A stretch of 64,000 nt of DNA from the NCBI GenBank assembly GCA_016215705.1, contig JACRIR010000229.1:1-64000 (forward strand), written 5' to 3'. A program made the position numbers and the translations under genes. This document shows positions 49,851 to 58,063 of the stretch, piece by piece. Numbering within the stretch: position 1 is the first letter of the stretch; every line of letters begins with the position of its first letter. This DNA comes from Candidatus Poribacteria bacterium. Lineage in GTDB: Bacteria > Abyssobacteria > SURF-5. Below the pieces are notes generated by a model. That model did no database searches. It was given only the letters and a program-made list of their open reading frames with translations, and had not been told where the DNA came from.

Positions 49851-51626
49851 ATGAAACAAGAAACTATTGAGACAGATGTCCTCATCATTGGCGGGGGAGG
49901 GGCAGGTTTCAGGGCCGCGATCGGCGCCAGAGAAAAAGGCGCAGAGGTTGTCCTGCTGAGCAAGGGTCCCCTTGCCCGATGCGGCGCCACACCGATGGCG
50001 GGCGCCGACTTCACCGTCGACGGGCTGAGTCTCAGTCAGATGGGTTTTGATGGTGAGCCAAGGGACAGCAAAGAAACCTTCTTCAGCGACATCGTTCATC
50101 AAGGCTACTACATGAACAACCAGAAACTCGTCGAGCAGTATGTGCGCGCGGCCCCCGACCGACTCAAAGAGTTGATTGCCTGGGGTATTAAGATCATCCA
50201 TTCCGAGGAACGGGCAATCTTCACGAGCGGTGTGAGCATAATGGACGCGCTTCTCCGAAGAGCCAGGTCCATCGGTGTTCGGATGGCTGAGGATGTCATG
50301 CTCCTTGATCTTGTCACGGGTGGCGGAAAGATCGAAGGAGCCCTTGCGCTGGATATCAAGAGCGGCGAATTCATCCGCTTCAAAACCAAGGCAGTCGTGA
50401 TGGCGACGGGCGGCTGGCACAAAGCCTTTTGGCCCAACACGGGCATGCGCGACCTTTCGGGCGAAGGCGTTGTCATTGCCCATCGCGCCGGCGCGGATAT
50501 CGGAAATATGGAGTTCATAACTTTCGCCTGCAATGTTCTTCTGAGTCCGATGAAGTGGCTCGGCAGCATCGCAACGTACATGCTTCATACAACTGTTGGC
50601 GGAGAGCTCACCAATCAGCGCGGGGAGGCTTTTCTTGACAAATATGATCCATACGTGGTTCAGAAGGGCACGACCATGGAATGGAACAAGAGTTTCATTT
50701 CTTTCGCCGCGACAAAAGAGGTTCGTGAGGGAAGGGGATCGCCCAACGGCGGAATCTGCTACGGCCGGGGGCGGGCGGATTGGGAACCGTTTGAGTTCGT
50801 TGCCGGGATACTGTTTCCAAACTGGAAATACAAAGGCCTCGATCTTTCCGAACTTGGCGAGAAGCTCAAGAGCGGCGAAACGGTCGAAGTCGGTTCTCTT
50901 GTGGAGTATTTCGATGGTGGCATCGTCGTAAACGAGCGTTTTGAGACAGCGGTTCCAGGCCTGTATGCCGCCGGTGAGTGCGCCCTTGGACCGTTTGGTT
51001 CGAACCGGATCGCCGCCGCGATCACGGAGATGCTGGTTCATGGCGCCGATGCAGGCGAGAACGCAGCGGCCTATGCCGCCGCAGCAGACGCGCGAAAAAC
51101 GGATGCAGCGGCCTTTGACGAAAAAGAAGAGGCGGCGCTGCGTCCGCTGGTCCGCCCGAAGGGCCTGCGCCCGGCGCAAGTAAGAAGATGCATCCAGGAG
51201 AAGGCGCACAAACATCTCGGCCCGATACGCAACGGGCGGGAATTGCAGGCCTTCGTTGATTTCGTGTCAGCCATTAAGAGAGATGAGTTGCCGCAGACGG
51301 CGACCTCATCGAAAGGCCGCATGTATAATAAGGAATGGGTGGACGCGTTGGAGCTCGAAAGCATTGTCCACCTGCTCGAGGCGGCGGCAAGGAGCGCACT
51401 GTTCAGAACCGAGAGCCGCGGCGTTCACTATCGCGAAGACCATCCGTATACTGACAACGACAATTGGCTCTATGAGAGTCTCGTGAAGATGTCCGGCGAT
51501 GATTTCGAGATCACGAAGCGGCCCGTCACATGCACGACGATAACGCCGCCTCGCGGAGTTGTGTCGTATTTGGATATGATGAAGAAAATGATGGAAGCCC
51601 ATTCCGACGTCGGCGGGCATCACTGA
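49851..51626 (+). CDS. Fumarate reductase/aspartate oxidase-like FAD flavoprotein
   Basis: 591-residue FrdA/SdhA-superfamily flavoprotein. The dinucleotide-binding motif is DVLIIGGGGAGFRAAIGA (residues 9-26). The region that carries the covalent-FAD His in FrdA reads ARCGATPMAGA, so FAD is probably non-covalent. The capping-domain element GGELTNQRGEAFLDKYDP and the C-terminal GLYAAGECALGPFGSNRI are present. The RBS AAAGGGAG favours ATG 49851. The next gene encodes only the [2Fe-2S] domain of an FrdB-type subunit. The substrate is unknown; an enoate or acyl-type reduction or oxidation is plausible. Confidence 0.88.
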   Translation: MKQETIETDVLIIGGGGAGFRAAIGAREKGAEVVLLSKGPLARCGATPMAGADFTVDGLSLSQMGFDGEPRDSKETFFSDIVHQGYYMNNQKLVEQYVRAAPDRLKELIAWGIKIIHSEERAIFTSGVSIMDALLRRARSIGVRMAEDVMLLDLVTGGGKIEGALALDIKSGEFIRFKTKAVVMATGGWHKAFWPNTGMRDLSGEGVVIAHRAGADIGNMEFITFACNVLLSPMKWLGSIATYMLHTTVGGELTNQRGEAFLDKYDPYVVQKGTTMEWNKSFISFAATKEVREGRGSPNGGICYGRGRADWEPFEFVAGILFPNWKYKGLDLSELGEKLKSGETVEVGSLVEYFDGGIVVNERFETAVPGLYAAGECALGPFGSNRIAAAITEMLVHGADAGENAAAYAAAADARKTDAAAFDEKEEAALRPLVRPKGLRPAQVRRCIQEKAHKHLGPIRNGRELQAFVDFVSAIKRDELPQTATSSKGRMYNKEWVDALELESIVHLLEAAARSALFRTESRGVHYREDHPYTDNDNWLYESLVKMSGDDFEITKRPVTCTTITPPRGVVSYLDMMKKMMEAHSDVGGHH

Positions 51627-51670
51627 GAAGAAGGCAAAAGGGCGGAGGGTCGCTAATGCAATAAATATGT

Positions 51671-51762
51671 GTCATTCTGAGCGAAGCGAAGAATCTCTGC
51701 TTCCAGTTCCGGAGGTGCAGGAAAATGATGAGATTCTTCGTCGCTCCGCTTCTCAGAATGAC
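51671..51762. repeat. Family C inverted repeat, third full copy
   Basis: GTCATTCTGAGCGAAGCGAA on the left and CGCTTCTCAGAATGAC on the right enclose a spacer, between the flavoprotein and [2Fe-2S] genes. Confidence 0.8.
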
Positions 51763-51860
51763 AATTCTTGAAAAGCCATCAGATGGAATATTGTCTCGGC
51801 AACAAGCACAAAAGAGACGGAAAGATGGAAAAGAACCGGACCACACCAAGAGAAAAGAAT

Positions 51861-52199
51861 ATGACTCAGAAAAAGATAACAGTCAAGGTATTCAGATTCG
51901 ATCCGTCGGTTGATACAGAACCCCATTATGCGACGTACGAAGTGCCATTCAGCAATGGGATGAGCGTCATGAATGCGCTCGACTACATCTATCAGAATCT
52001 CGACGGCACTCTCGCCTACTACGACCACGCGGGATGCTCGCTGGGAATATGCGCTCGCTGTACAGGCAAGATCAATGGCAAGGCCGGCCTGTTCTGCCAG
52101 ACTCCCGTTGAAGGAGATACCTGCCTGGAACCGCTTTCCTTGTCGAAAGTGGTTAAGGATTTGGTGGCGACAAGAAGAGGGGAAAGTGTCGAGGATTGA
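51861..52199 (+). CDS. Small [2Fe-2S] ferredoxin-like protein (FrdB N-terminal domain only)
   Basis: 112-residue protein equal to the N-terminal domain of succinate dehydrogenase/fumarate reductase iron-sulfur subunits. The beta-grasp start ITVKVFRFDPSVD resembles SdhB. The cluster cysteines are C59, C64, C67 and C79 (CSLGICARC ... LFC). The C-terminal [4Fe-4S]/[3Fe-4S] domain is absent. It probably passes electrons to or from the upstream flavoprotein. ATG 51861 matches the domain start. An ATG at 51825 is in frame but would add a charged extension of uncertain reality. Confidence 0.85.
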   Translation: MTQKKITVKVFRFDPSVDTEPHYATYEVPFSNGMSVMNALDYIYQNLDGTLAYYDHAGCSLGICARCTGKINGKAGLFCQTPVEGDTCLEPLSLSKVVKDLVATRRGESVED

Positions 52200-52311
52200 G
52201 ATCATCGGAGTGTTCCGCAAACTCAGTGTTTACTCGCGGGCTCTGTACTACTCACGTTCAGAATCGTGAATTCTTGTCGCGATTCTCATAACACATCATA
52301 TGAAACTTATA

Positions 52312-52447
52312 TGGGCGCAATGAATTGCGCCCCTGGAGGCATGAATGAAGAAAATCGGGGACACGATGTCGCATCGTGTCCCCGATTTTCCGAGACGCGA
52401 CTTATTGCGCCCGACATGGCAATTTGGGTGCAGCTTTGCCGCGCTGT
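52312..52447. repeat. Composite repeat: family A with nested family B hairpin (second copy)
   Basis: A family A left half (GGGCGCAATGAATTGCGCCC), a perfect B palindrome at 52350-52390, then a decayed A right half (CGACTTATTGCGCCCGACAT). It occupies the 299-bp gap 52200-52498, which has no gene. Confidence 0.85.
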
Positions 52448-52498
52448 GATTCGACAAGTGTACCGATAACCCGTTGGAGAAAAAAGGAGAAGGTGTAG

Positions 52499-53200
52499 AT
52501 GCACAAGAAAATAGGTGTTTTAGGAGGAATGAGTGCGGAATCGACGGTGACCTACTATCAATACATCACCCGCAAATACACGGAGGAGTTTGGCGATTGC
52601 GGCTATCCCGAAATAGTAGTTTACAGCGTGAGTTTCCAGAGATATGTCGACTGGCAGCGCTTGGGACAGTTCGAGAAGATAGCAGGCGACATGATCCACG
52701 CGGCAAGGACGCTCGAGCTCGCGGGCGCGGAGGTCGCCCTGATAGCGACAAACACGATGCACCTTTTGTTCGACCAGGTTCAAGCTGCGGTGAGAATTCC
52801 GTTCCTTCATATCGTCGATGCGACTGCCGAGGCAATCAGGAAACGCAATCTGTCGAAGGTCGGCCTTTTGGGAACTAAACTCACCATGAACGCGCCTTTC
52901 TACGGAGAACGTCTCTCGGCAAACGGTGTCGCCATGCTCGTTCCCGACTCTTCCGAACAAGAGGAAATCAACCGCGTGATATATGAAGAGTTGGTCCGGG
53001 GCTTGCTCCTGGAATCATCTCGAAGAAGGTTTGCAGAGATCATAGCGAGGTTGCGGACGCGCGGTGCTGAAGGAATCATCATGGGGTGTACCGAAATCCC
53101 CTTGCTCCTGTCAGAAAAGGATTCCTCGCTCCCATTGTTTGATACCGCCACTATTCACGCCGAAAAGGCTCTGCGATATGCTATTTCTGAGAAAGGATAA
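52499..53200 (+). CDS. Aspartate/glutamate racemase family protein (YgeA-like)
   Basis: 233-residue Asp/Glu racemase. The start IGVLGGMSAESTVTYY and the C-terminal catalytic Cys197 in MGCTEIPLL are canonical. The first catalytic position, usually Cys in CNTxH, is Thr84 in ATNTMH. The same Thr/Cys pair is known in E. coli YgeA-type enzymes, so activity on D/L-Glu or a related amino acid is plausible but may be biased in direction. It is a single gene with AAAAAGGAGAAGG upstream. An ATC-hydrolase-like gene follows after a family E repeat. Confidence 0.88.
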   Translation: MHKKIGVLGGMSAESTVTYYQYITRKYTEEFGDCGYPEIVVYSVSFQRYVDWQRLGQFEKIAGDMIHAARTLELAGAEVALIATNTMHLLFDQVQAAVRIPFLHIVDATAEAIRKRNLSKVGLLGTKLTMNAPFYGERLSANGVAMLVPDSSEQEEINRVIYEELVRGLLLESSRRRFAEIIARLRTRGAEGIIMGCTEIPLLLSEKDSSLPLFDTATIHAEKALRYAISEKG

Positions 53201-53224
53201 AAGAGAGTGTCCCCCTTCTGTATA

Positions 53225-53290
53225 TGTGCGAAGTCATTCGCAATATCTGAGCGAGAAAAGGCCGGAAATACCATGCGAATGAATTCGCAC
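53225..53290. repeat. Family E inverted repeat, second copy
   Basis: TGTGCGAAGTCATTCGCA on the left and TGCGAATGAATTCGCAC on the right, as at 23522-23591, between the racemase and the ATC-hydrolase-like gene. Confidence 0.65.
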
Positions 53291-53365
53291 CTGCAATGGT
53301 CTTACCCGAATATTGAAAACAAAACTCCGCGAAACTGAACGAAGCCTTTAAGAAACGGTGAGAAC

Positions 53366-53932
53366 ATGAGCAAAGAGAATGAAATGGACGAATTGGAAAG
53401 AGAGCAAAGAGAAGGAATGGACTGGGAAACACTTGGGAAGGCCATGTCGGAAAGGCAGGAGGCGGGGACAACGTACATCACCCCGCTCGCCGGTCTCTTT
53501 GGCCAGTTTTTCGCCATCACAACTAAGATTCTTATTGAAAAGTTTGGACCGGCAGAAGGCGAGGCGCTCATTAAGGAAGTGGTAGAGAGATTCGCGGAGG
53601 AGAGAGGCAGGCGTATTGCCGGGAAAGTGAGAGCGCTGGGGAAGCCTCTTACCCTGAAGAACTTTTTCGTTCACAACGACCTGGACTCGGCCGGAGTAAC
53701 CAGTGACGTTGTCGCTGACATCGAGGACGGAGACCTTCTGTTGAATATCAGTTCCTGCAACATTTGCAGAGGCTCGCAGGAGTGGGGTCTTCGAGAATAT
53801 GCCCACCGCTATTGCAGGTATGTCGATGTTGCAATACTCAGAGCATACAATCCGGAAATCAAACTGCAGGTTTCGAAGACCCTTACCGGCGGAGACGAGG
53901 CTTGCTGTTTCAGATACAGCGTAAGAAAATAG
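53366..53932 (+). CDS. L-2-amino-thiazoline-4-carboxylate hydrolase family protein
   Basis: 188-residue protein resembling the ATC hydrolase family, whose founding member opens the thiazoline ring en route to L-cysteine. Family-like parts are FGPAEGEALIKEVVERFAEERGRRIA at about residues 72-97 (given here only as the type pattern), SCNICRGSQEWG near 132 and the C-terminal DEACCFRYSV with paired cysteines. Many relatives are of unknown function. I infer a small-molecule hydrolase or binding role only. A convergent RND gene follows, with a terminator-like hairpin between. Confidence 0.75.
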   Translation: MSKENEMDELEREQREGMDWETLGKAMSERQEAGTTYITPLAGLFGQFFAITTKILIEKFGPAEGEALIKEVVERFAEERGRRIAGKVRALGKPLTLKNFFVHNDLDSAGVTSDVVADIEDGDLLLNISSCNICRGSQEWGLREYAHRYCRYVDVAILRAYNPEIKLQVSKTLTGGDEACCFRYSVRK

Positions 53933-54059
53933 CAGGCCGCAAGTGAAGGCTGTGTGAATGAAATAACTACGCGGCGAGATAACTGGATTTTCACGGATGG
54001 CTATGTTATAATTCGCTTTGGTTGTTACAATCTCTTACATTTGTAACCCTTCCTCATCG

Positions 54060-54099
54060 GGCTGGGTGCTAGGGGTGGCGCCCAGCCTTCTTTCCTTTT
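54060..54099. terminator. Rho-independent-type terminator between convergent genes
   Basis: Stem GGCTGGGTGC/GCGCCCAGCC (one wobble) followed by the T-rich TTCTTTCCTTTT on the plus strand. It ends the ATC-hydrolase-like transcript and faces the end of the RND gene. Confidence 0.7.
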
Positions 54100-54107
54100 G
54101 GTCCACG

Positions 54108-56570
54108 TCAGAAATAATGCGAAATGCGCCGCAGCCCCAAACTTATGCGTCTCTGAATTCCGCTCACAAGTTCTTCGTTCTCGACGGGAATCCGCAACGG
54201 CAAGAAAGATAATGCTCTCACTTTGAATTCCGGTTCCTCTTTGTATATGAAGTACGGCCGCACAATTCGGATCAGAGGCGGAAGAAACAATAGCGTTCCG
54301 GCGGCGCAGGTCAGCATCGTGAGAGCAATGAGCCAACCGAAGTCACGAAGCGCCTGAAACCGCGAACCGAGAAAAATGAGAAATCCGCACGACACCGAGA
54401 CCGTATTGAAAACAATTCCCTTTCCGGCGGTCATAAGCGTGTTGCGGACCGCTTGCTCCTCGCAGCCGGTCCGTTGATATTCCTCCCGGAATCTGTGAAT
54501 ATAGTGGACTGCAAAGTCAACGCCGACGCCGACGGCGATACCCGTAGTCATTGCCGTTGCTATATTCAACCGCATCCCCGTCAGCCCCATGACGCCAAAG
54601 GTATAAACTGTCGAGACACACAGAGGTATTATGCTCAGTAGTCCTCCGCTGAATGAGCGGAAATAGAGCGTACACACCAGCCAGACTATGACAACCGAGC
54701 AGATAATGTTGAGTATCTTGCCCGTTACGATATACCGATCCTGGCCGATAAGAATCATTGCGCGTCCTCCAAACTCGACGCGCGCCGCGCCCCCGAAGAT
54801 CTCAGATGCCTTTTCTCTCAATCTTTGGTATAAGGTTTGATGTTCGGCGTCGTCATACGTGTTGAGCATGATGATCATCTTCGCCCGCTGGTAATCGTAA
54901 TCAACGATATCCTCGAAGTCGGATGGGTCCCCGGACATGCTGTAGAGCAGCAGGTACTGCGCGGCCTGAGCTTTGTCCACAGGCAGTCCCATAGTGTCCC
55001 CTTCAGACTCGCCTAATGCAGAATCCAATCTCCGCATAATGTCAACGAAAGAGGTGGCATAGCCCACGTGTTCCTGCGCTTTTGCGAATTCCTGGAATTC
55101 GTCCATCTTCCGCAGCAATGACGGCTCAATGATTCCCTCGCGCTCATCGGCCTCGACCATGAGGTTGAAACATGTGGAACCGCCAAGTTTCCGGTTAAAT
55201 ACGTCGAGTGATTTCCGCGTCGGATGCCCCTCGGGGAAGAACTTCGCGGGCTCGAGTCCCACCTTGAGGCGCGTCGTCGCCACAATCGCCAACACAAACC
55301 CGACAGCGGCAGCGAACGCATATGTCTTCCCGCGCTTCTGGACTCGTTCGTAGAGGTTGACGATGAGCCAGTCCGCAAGCCTCGATCTTCTTGCCCGTCC
55401 CGCTCTCACGGATCCGAAAGGGATCAGCGCGAAGGCCGCCGGAATGAATACCAGCGAAGAGATGAGTCCAAACGTGATGGCGAAGGCAAGAATCAGACCG
55501 AAATCGTGAATGGACCGAATCTTGAAAGTAACGAGAGAACCGAACCCGATTGCCGACGTCAGGGCGGAGATTGCAACGGGTCCGGACACCGTGCCCAGTG
55601 CGCCCCGAAGGCAATGCGGCCGGCCGGCGCCTTTCGCGAGTTCATGACCGAATGCGTTCACGACATGTATGCCGTATGCGCTCACCACGGCCACGATAAC
55701 CACTGGCAAGATGCTCCCGACAACGGTAACAGGCATTCCCGTATATCCCATCAGACCAAGTGTCGCCGCAACTGTTGCCAGAACAGCGACAGACGGAACA
55801 ACCACACTGTCTATCCTCCGAAAAGCCGGGATCAGTATTCCGACAACGAGGAGAAGGGAAATGGGGAACAGAATAGCTACGTCTTTTCTCATGGAACTGG
55901 TCACCTCATAATCGACCAGTGTGTCGCCGGTCACGAATATCCGTTCAGGGCCGGAATACCTATCTGCTATGGCGCGCATCTGTTTATGAAGTTTCGCCAC
56001 ATTGTGGCCCGGAACCAGGCTTGCCCGGAGAGCGACGGCAGTTCCATCGCTGGACACGAGTCGGCCGCACGACATGAAGTTGCTCTCTGTCAATTCCCGG
56101 ACTCTCAGCGCTTCTTCATCCGTGAGCGGCGCTTCCTCGAAAAAAGGAGCGACATCGAGCCCGCTTTCCTCACTCCGAATATTCTTGACTGTGCAAAGCG
56201 ATTTGACACTCCCCGGAATGACTCCTTGAACACCCTCGACCTCTCGCGTGATCGCAAGCAGTTTTGTCAGGGTTTTTCGGTTGTAGATTCCTTCATCGTT
56301 CACTAGCGCCATCATTAGGAGATCGCGTTCGCCAAAGATTTCCTCAAATCGACGATTTGTCCGAAGGATGGGATCATCTTCCGGCAAATCTCTCTCGAAC
56401 TGGTTGACGAACTGTACTCTCACGATTCCGAGTGAGAGAACCAGAGTGGCGAGCACAAACGCGACTACAGCAATCTTAGGGTGTCGGAGTATTCGGTCCG
56501 GAATGGCTAGCGTTGCCAGACTGTTGCCTATTTGCCGCCGGTTGAACTGCCTTTTCGCAGGGCCGACCAT
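54108..56570 (-). CDS. RND-superfamily (MMPL-type) exporter
   Basis: 820-residue membrane transporter with two repeats. Each has one helix, a large periplasmic loop, and a block of about five helices. The second repeat contains GIAVGVGVDFAVHYIHRF and the first SAYGIHVVNAF, typical of HpnN/MMPL exporters that move lipids or hydrophobic compounds. The start is ATG 56570 with AAAGGAG six bases upstream. It is tightly downstream of a TetR gene, and a shared 18-bp palindrome lies immediately before its start. Confidence 0.9.
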   Translation of the reverse strand: MVGPAKRQFNRRQIGNSLATLAIPDRILRHPKIAVVAFVLATLVLSLGIVRVQFVNQFERDLPEDDPILRTNRRFEEIFGERDLLMMALVNDEGIYNRKTLTKLLAITREVEGVQGVIPGSVKSLCTVKNIRSEESGLDVAPFFEEAPLTDEEALRVRELTESNFMSCGRLVSSDGTAVALRASLVPGHNVAKLHKQMRAIADRYSGPERIFVTGDTLVDYEVTSSMRKDVAILFPISLLLVVGILIPAFRRIDSVVVPSVAVLATVAATLGLMGYTGMPVTVVGSILPVVIVAVVSAYGIHVVNAFGHELAKGAGRPHCLRGALGTVSGPVAISALTSAIGFGSLVTFKIRSIHDFGLILAFAITFGLISSLVFIPAAFALIPFGSVRAGRARRSRLADWLIVNLYERVQKRGKTYAFAAAVGFVLAIVATTRLKVGLEPAKFFPEGHPTRKSLDVFNRKLGGSTCFNLMVEADEREGIIEPSLLRKMDEFQEFAKAQEHVGYATSFVDIMRRLDSALGESEGDTMGLPVDKAQAAQYLLLYSMSGDPSDFEDIVDYDYQRAKMIIMLNTYDDAEHQTLYQRLREKASEIFGGAARVEFGGRAMILIGQDRYIVTGKILNIICSVVIVWLVCTLYFRSFSGGLLSIIPLCVSTVYTFGVMGLTGMRLNIATAMTTGIAVGVGVDFAVHYIHRFREEYQRTGCEEQAVRNTLMTAGKGIVFNTVSVSCGFLIFLGSRFQALRDFGWLIALTMLTCAAGTLLFLPPLIRIVRPYFIYKEEPEFKVRALSFLPLRIPVENEELVSGIQRRISLGLRRISHYF

Positions 56571-56582
56571 GCTTGTCTCCTT

Positions 56583-56600
56583 TGAATGAATATTCATTCA
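56583..56600. promoter_or_regulatory. Perfect palindromic TetR operator upstream of the RND gene
   Basis: TGAATGAATATTCATTCA, perfect dyad. It matches the site before the tetR gene (57254-57271) at 16 of 18 positions. Confidence 0.8.
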
Positions 56601-56634
56601 TATATGTGCCAAAAAAAATTGCCCAACAATCCCT

Positions 56635-57243
56635 CTAATGCAGCCCGCGCCTGAGCACGCGCTCAACCGTCTCTTTCCCTTCTTCCAGTGAAATATCGTA
56701 TCTGTGCTTGACTTCGGGTAGCCTGTCGCTCAGAACCCAGATATGAAGCAAATTTTCCAGGCTGCCTAACAATGTCCACGCCACTACCCGGGCATCTACA
56801 TCCGACCGATATATCCCCCGTTTCTGTCCGTCATGAATAACATCAGTTATGATCTCCAGAAACTCCAATACCGACGAGATCGCCGTGCTCGAGAAGAACT
56901 TGCTGCTCTGACGCAACTCAATGGTCACCACCTCGGCAAACTCCCTGTCGTTTTTCATTGCCGAAATCGAGGAGCTCAGGATGATGGAAAGTCTTTGGTC
57001 CGGGTCATCGACGCCCTGCAATGCGCTTATCAATGTGCGATTGAGCTCGCCGATTCGCTCGTTGAAAATCGAGATCAGGATATCATCTTTGTTCTTGAAG
57101 TAGTTGTATATGGTTCCGACGGCGATGTTTGCCTTGTTTGCTATCTCGAGGGCTTTTGCCTTGTAAAATCCTGTCTTTGCGAAAACCTTGGTTGCCGCCT
57201 CGAGGATCGATTCTCGTATTGCCACTGATTTCTGTTTGGCCAT
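56635..57243 (-). CDS. TetR/AcrR-family repressor of the RND exporter
   Basis: 202-residue repressor with the HTH IANKANIAVGTIYNYFKNKDDIL at about residues 35-55. It is co-directional with the RND exporter gene 64 bp downstream. Matching palindromes lie immediately upstream of both genes, and its promoter is a perfect sigma-70 consensus, so it probably represses itself and the exporter until a ligand binds. Confidence 0.93.
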   Translation of the reverse strand: MAKQKSVAIRESILEAATKVFAKTGFYKAKALEIANKANIAVGTIYNYFKNKDDILISIFNERIGELNRTLISALQGVDDPDQRLSIILSSSISAMKNDREFAEVVTIELRQSSKFFSSTAISSVLEFLEIITDVIHDGQKRGIYRSDVDARVVAWTLLGSLENLLHIWVLSDRLPEVKHRYDISLEEGKETVERVLRRGLH

Positions 57244-57253
57244 ATTACCTTAA

Positions 57254-57271
57254 TGAATGAGCATTCATTCA
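57254..57271. promoter_or_regulatory. TetR operator upstream of its own gene
   Basis: TGAATGAGCATTCATTCA, two changes from the perfect palindrome at 56583-56600, placed over the predicted transcription start. Confidence 0.75.
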
Positions 57272-57277
57272 TTTGTA

Positions 57278-57306
57278 ATTATACGTAGTAATTGTTCCTT
57301 TGTCAA
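57278..57306 (-). promoter_or_regulatory. Perfect-consensus sigma-70 promoter for the tetR-RND genes
   Basis: Minus strand TTGACA, exactly 17 bp, TATAAT. The -10 ends seven bases before the operator. Confidence 0.85.
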
Positions 57307-57436
57307 CTCTAACCGGTATTCTGCCAAATGTCTCACTTGCAGAAAAATTCGGATTTCCCAGAAGAAGAATGTCCTCAACCCGGTCGGGGATGGGAATCCG
57401 GCTCTACTCCGCCCAGGACATCGTGGTAATACGCTG

Positions 57437-58063
57437 CTACCCCTGCTCGTCCAGCTTGACGCGCGTGCTTATGAAAACATGATCGACCTCGATTGAGTAT
57501 GCGAGGCCGGCTTGCTGACAGATGTCGGCAATAATCGTGCGCAGAGATCGAGGCTGATCGGTTCGGATGCTTATTTTTGGATTGAGCGTTTTGCTGGGTC
57601 TATAAAAAATGGTCTGGTCCACGATTATGTTCACGTCGGTCAGAGACGTAAGCAATTTCGCAACTTCTCGTATATCCTGATTCGAGAAATCCACTCCCAC
57701 AGCTTCGTTTAACTTCTGATAGAATGCGTCTTGCGCTTCGCCCTTTTCTCTGTTTCTATCGATTGCCTTCTTGCACGTATCTATCGATTCGTCCACCATA
57801 TGATCGATCCCGTGCGGGCGCTCGTTCGCGAGGTTCGGATAATCTTTCCAGATTCTTTCGTATCCACGAAGGGCCTCCCTGTATTTTCGAAGCGCCAAAG
57901 CGTAATTCTTTTCGTCGAGCGCCTTTGCAGCCTCCTCCTCGATGGGTTTTACCTCGTGCAGAAACACGTATAAGGCCGATTTCTGAATCTCGAATGCCCG
58001 GGCATTAGGTGTGATGGCTGCAAACATCGCGCAAAGGGGGATAAGCAAAGCTGCGATCTTCAT
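57437..58063 (-). CDS. Periplasmic protein with secretin/STN-like domain
   Basis: 208-residue secreted protein with a signal peptide (about 1-23, ending NARA). A helical, TPR-like middle (ALDEKNYALALRKYREALRGYE) precedes a C-terminal secretin-N/STN-like domain (VGVDFSNQDIREVAKLLTSL, then IISRT-type strands). No secretin barrel is present. It starts within the end of the PHP gene (ATGA overlap), so the two are translated together. I cannot name a function. Confidence 0.75.
   Translation of the reverse strand: MKIAALLIPLCAMFAAITPNARAFEIQKSALYVFLHEVKPIEEEAAKALDEKNYALALRKYREALRGYERIWKDYPNLANERPHGIDHMVDESIDTCKKAIDRNREKGEAQDAFYQKLNEAVGVDFSNQDIREVAKLLTSLTDVNIIVDQTIFYRPSKTLNPKISIRTDQPRSLRTIIADICQQAGLAYSIEVDHVFISTRVKLDEQG

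Noticed and set aside
49773-51215. 480-codon frame on the minus strand
   Set aside because: It is antisense to the flavoprotein, has no family resemblance, and arises from the codon bias of the real gene.
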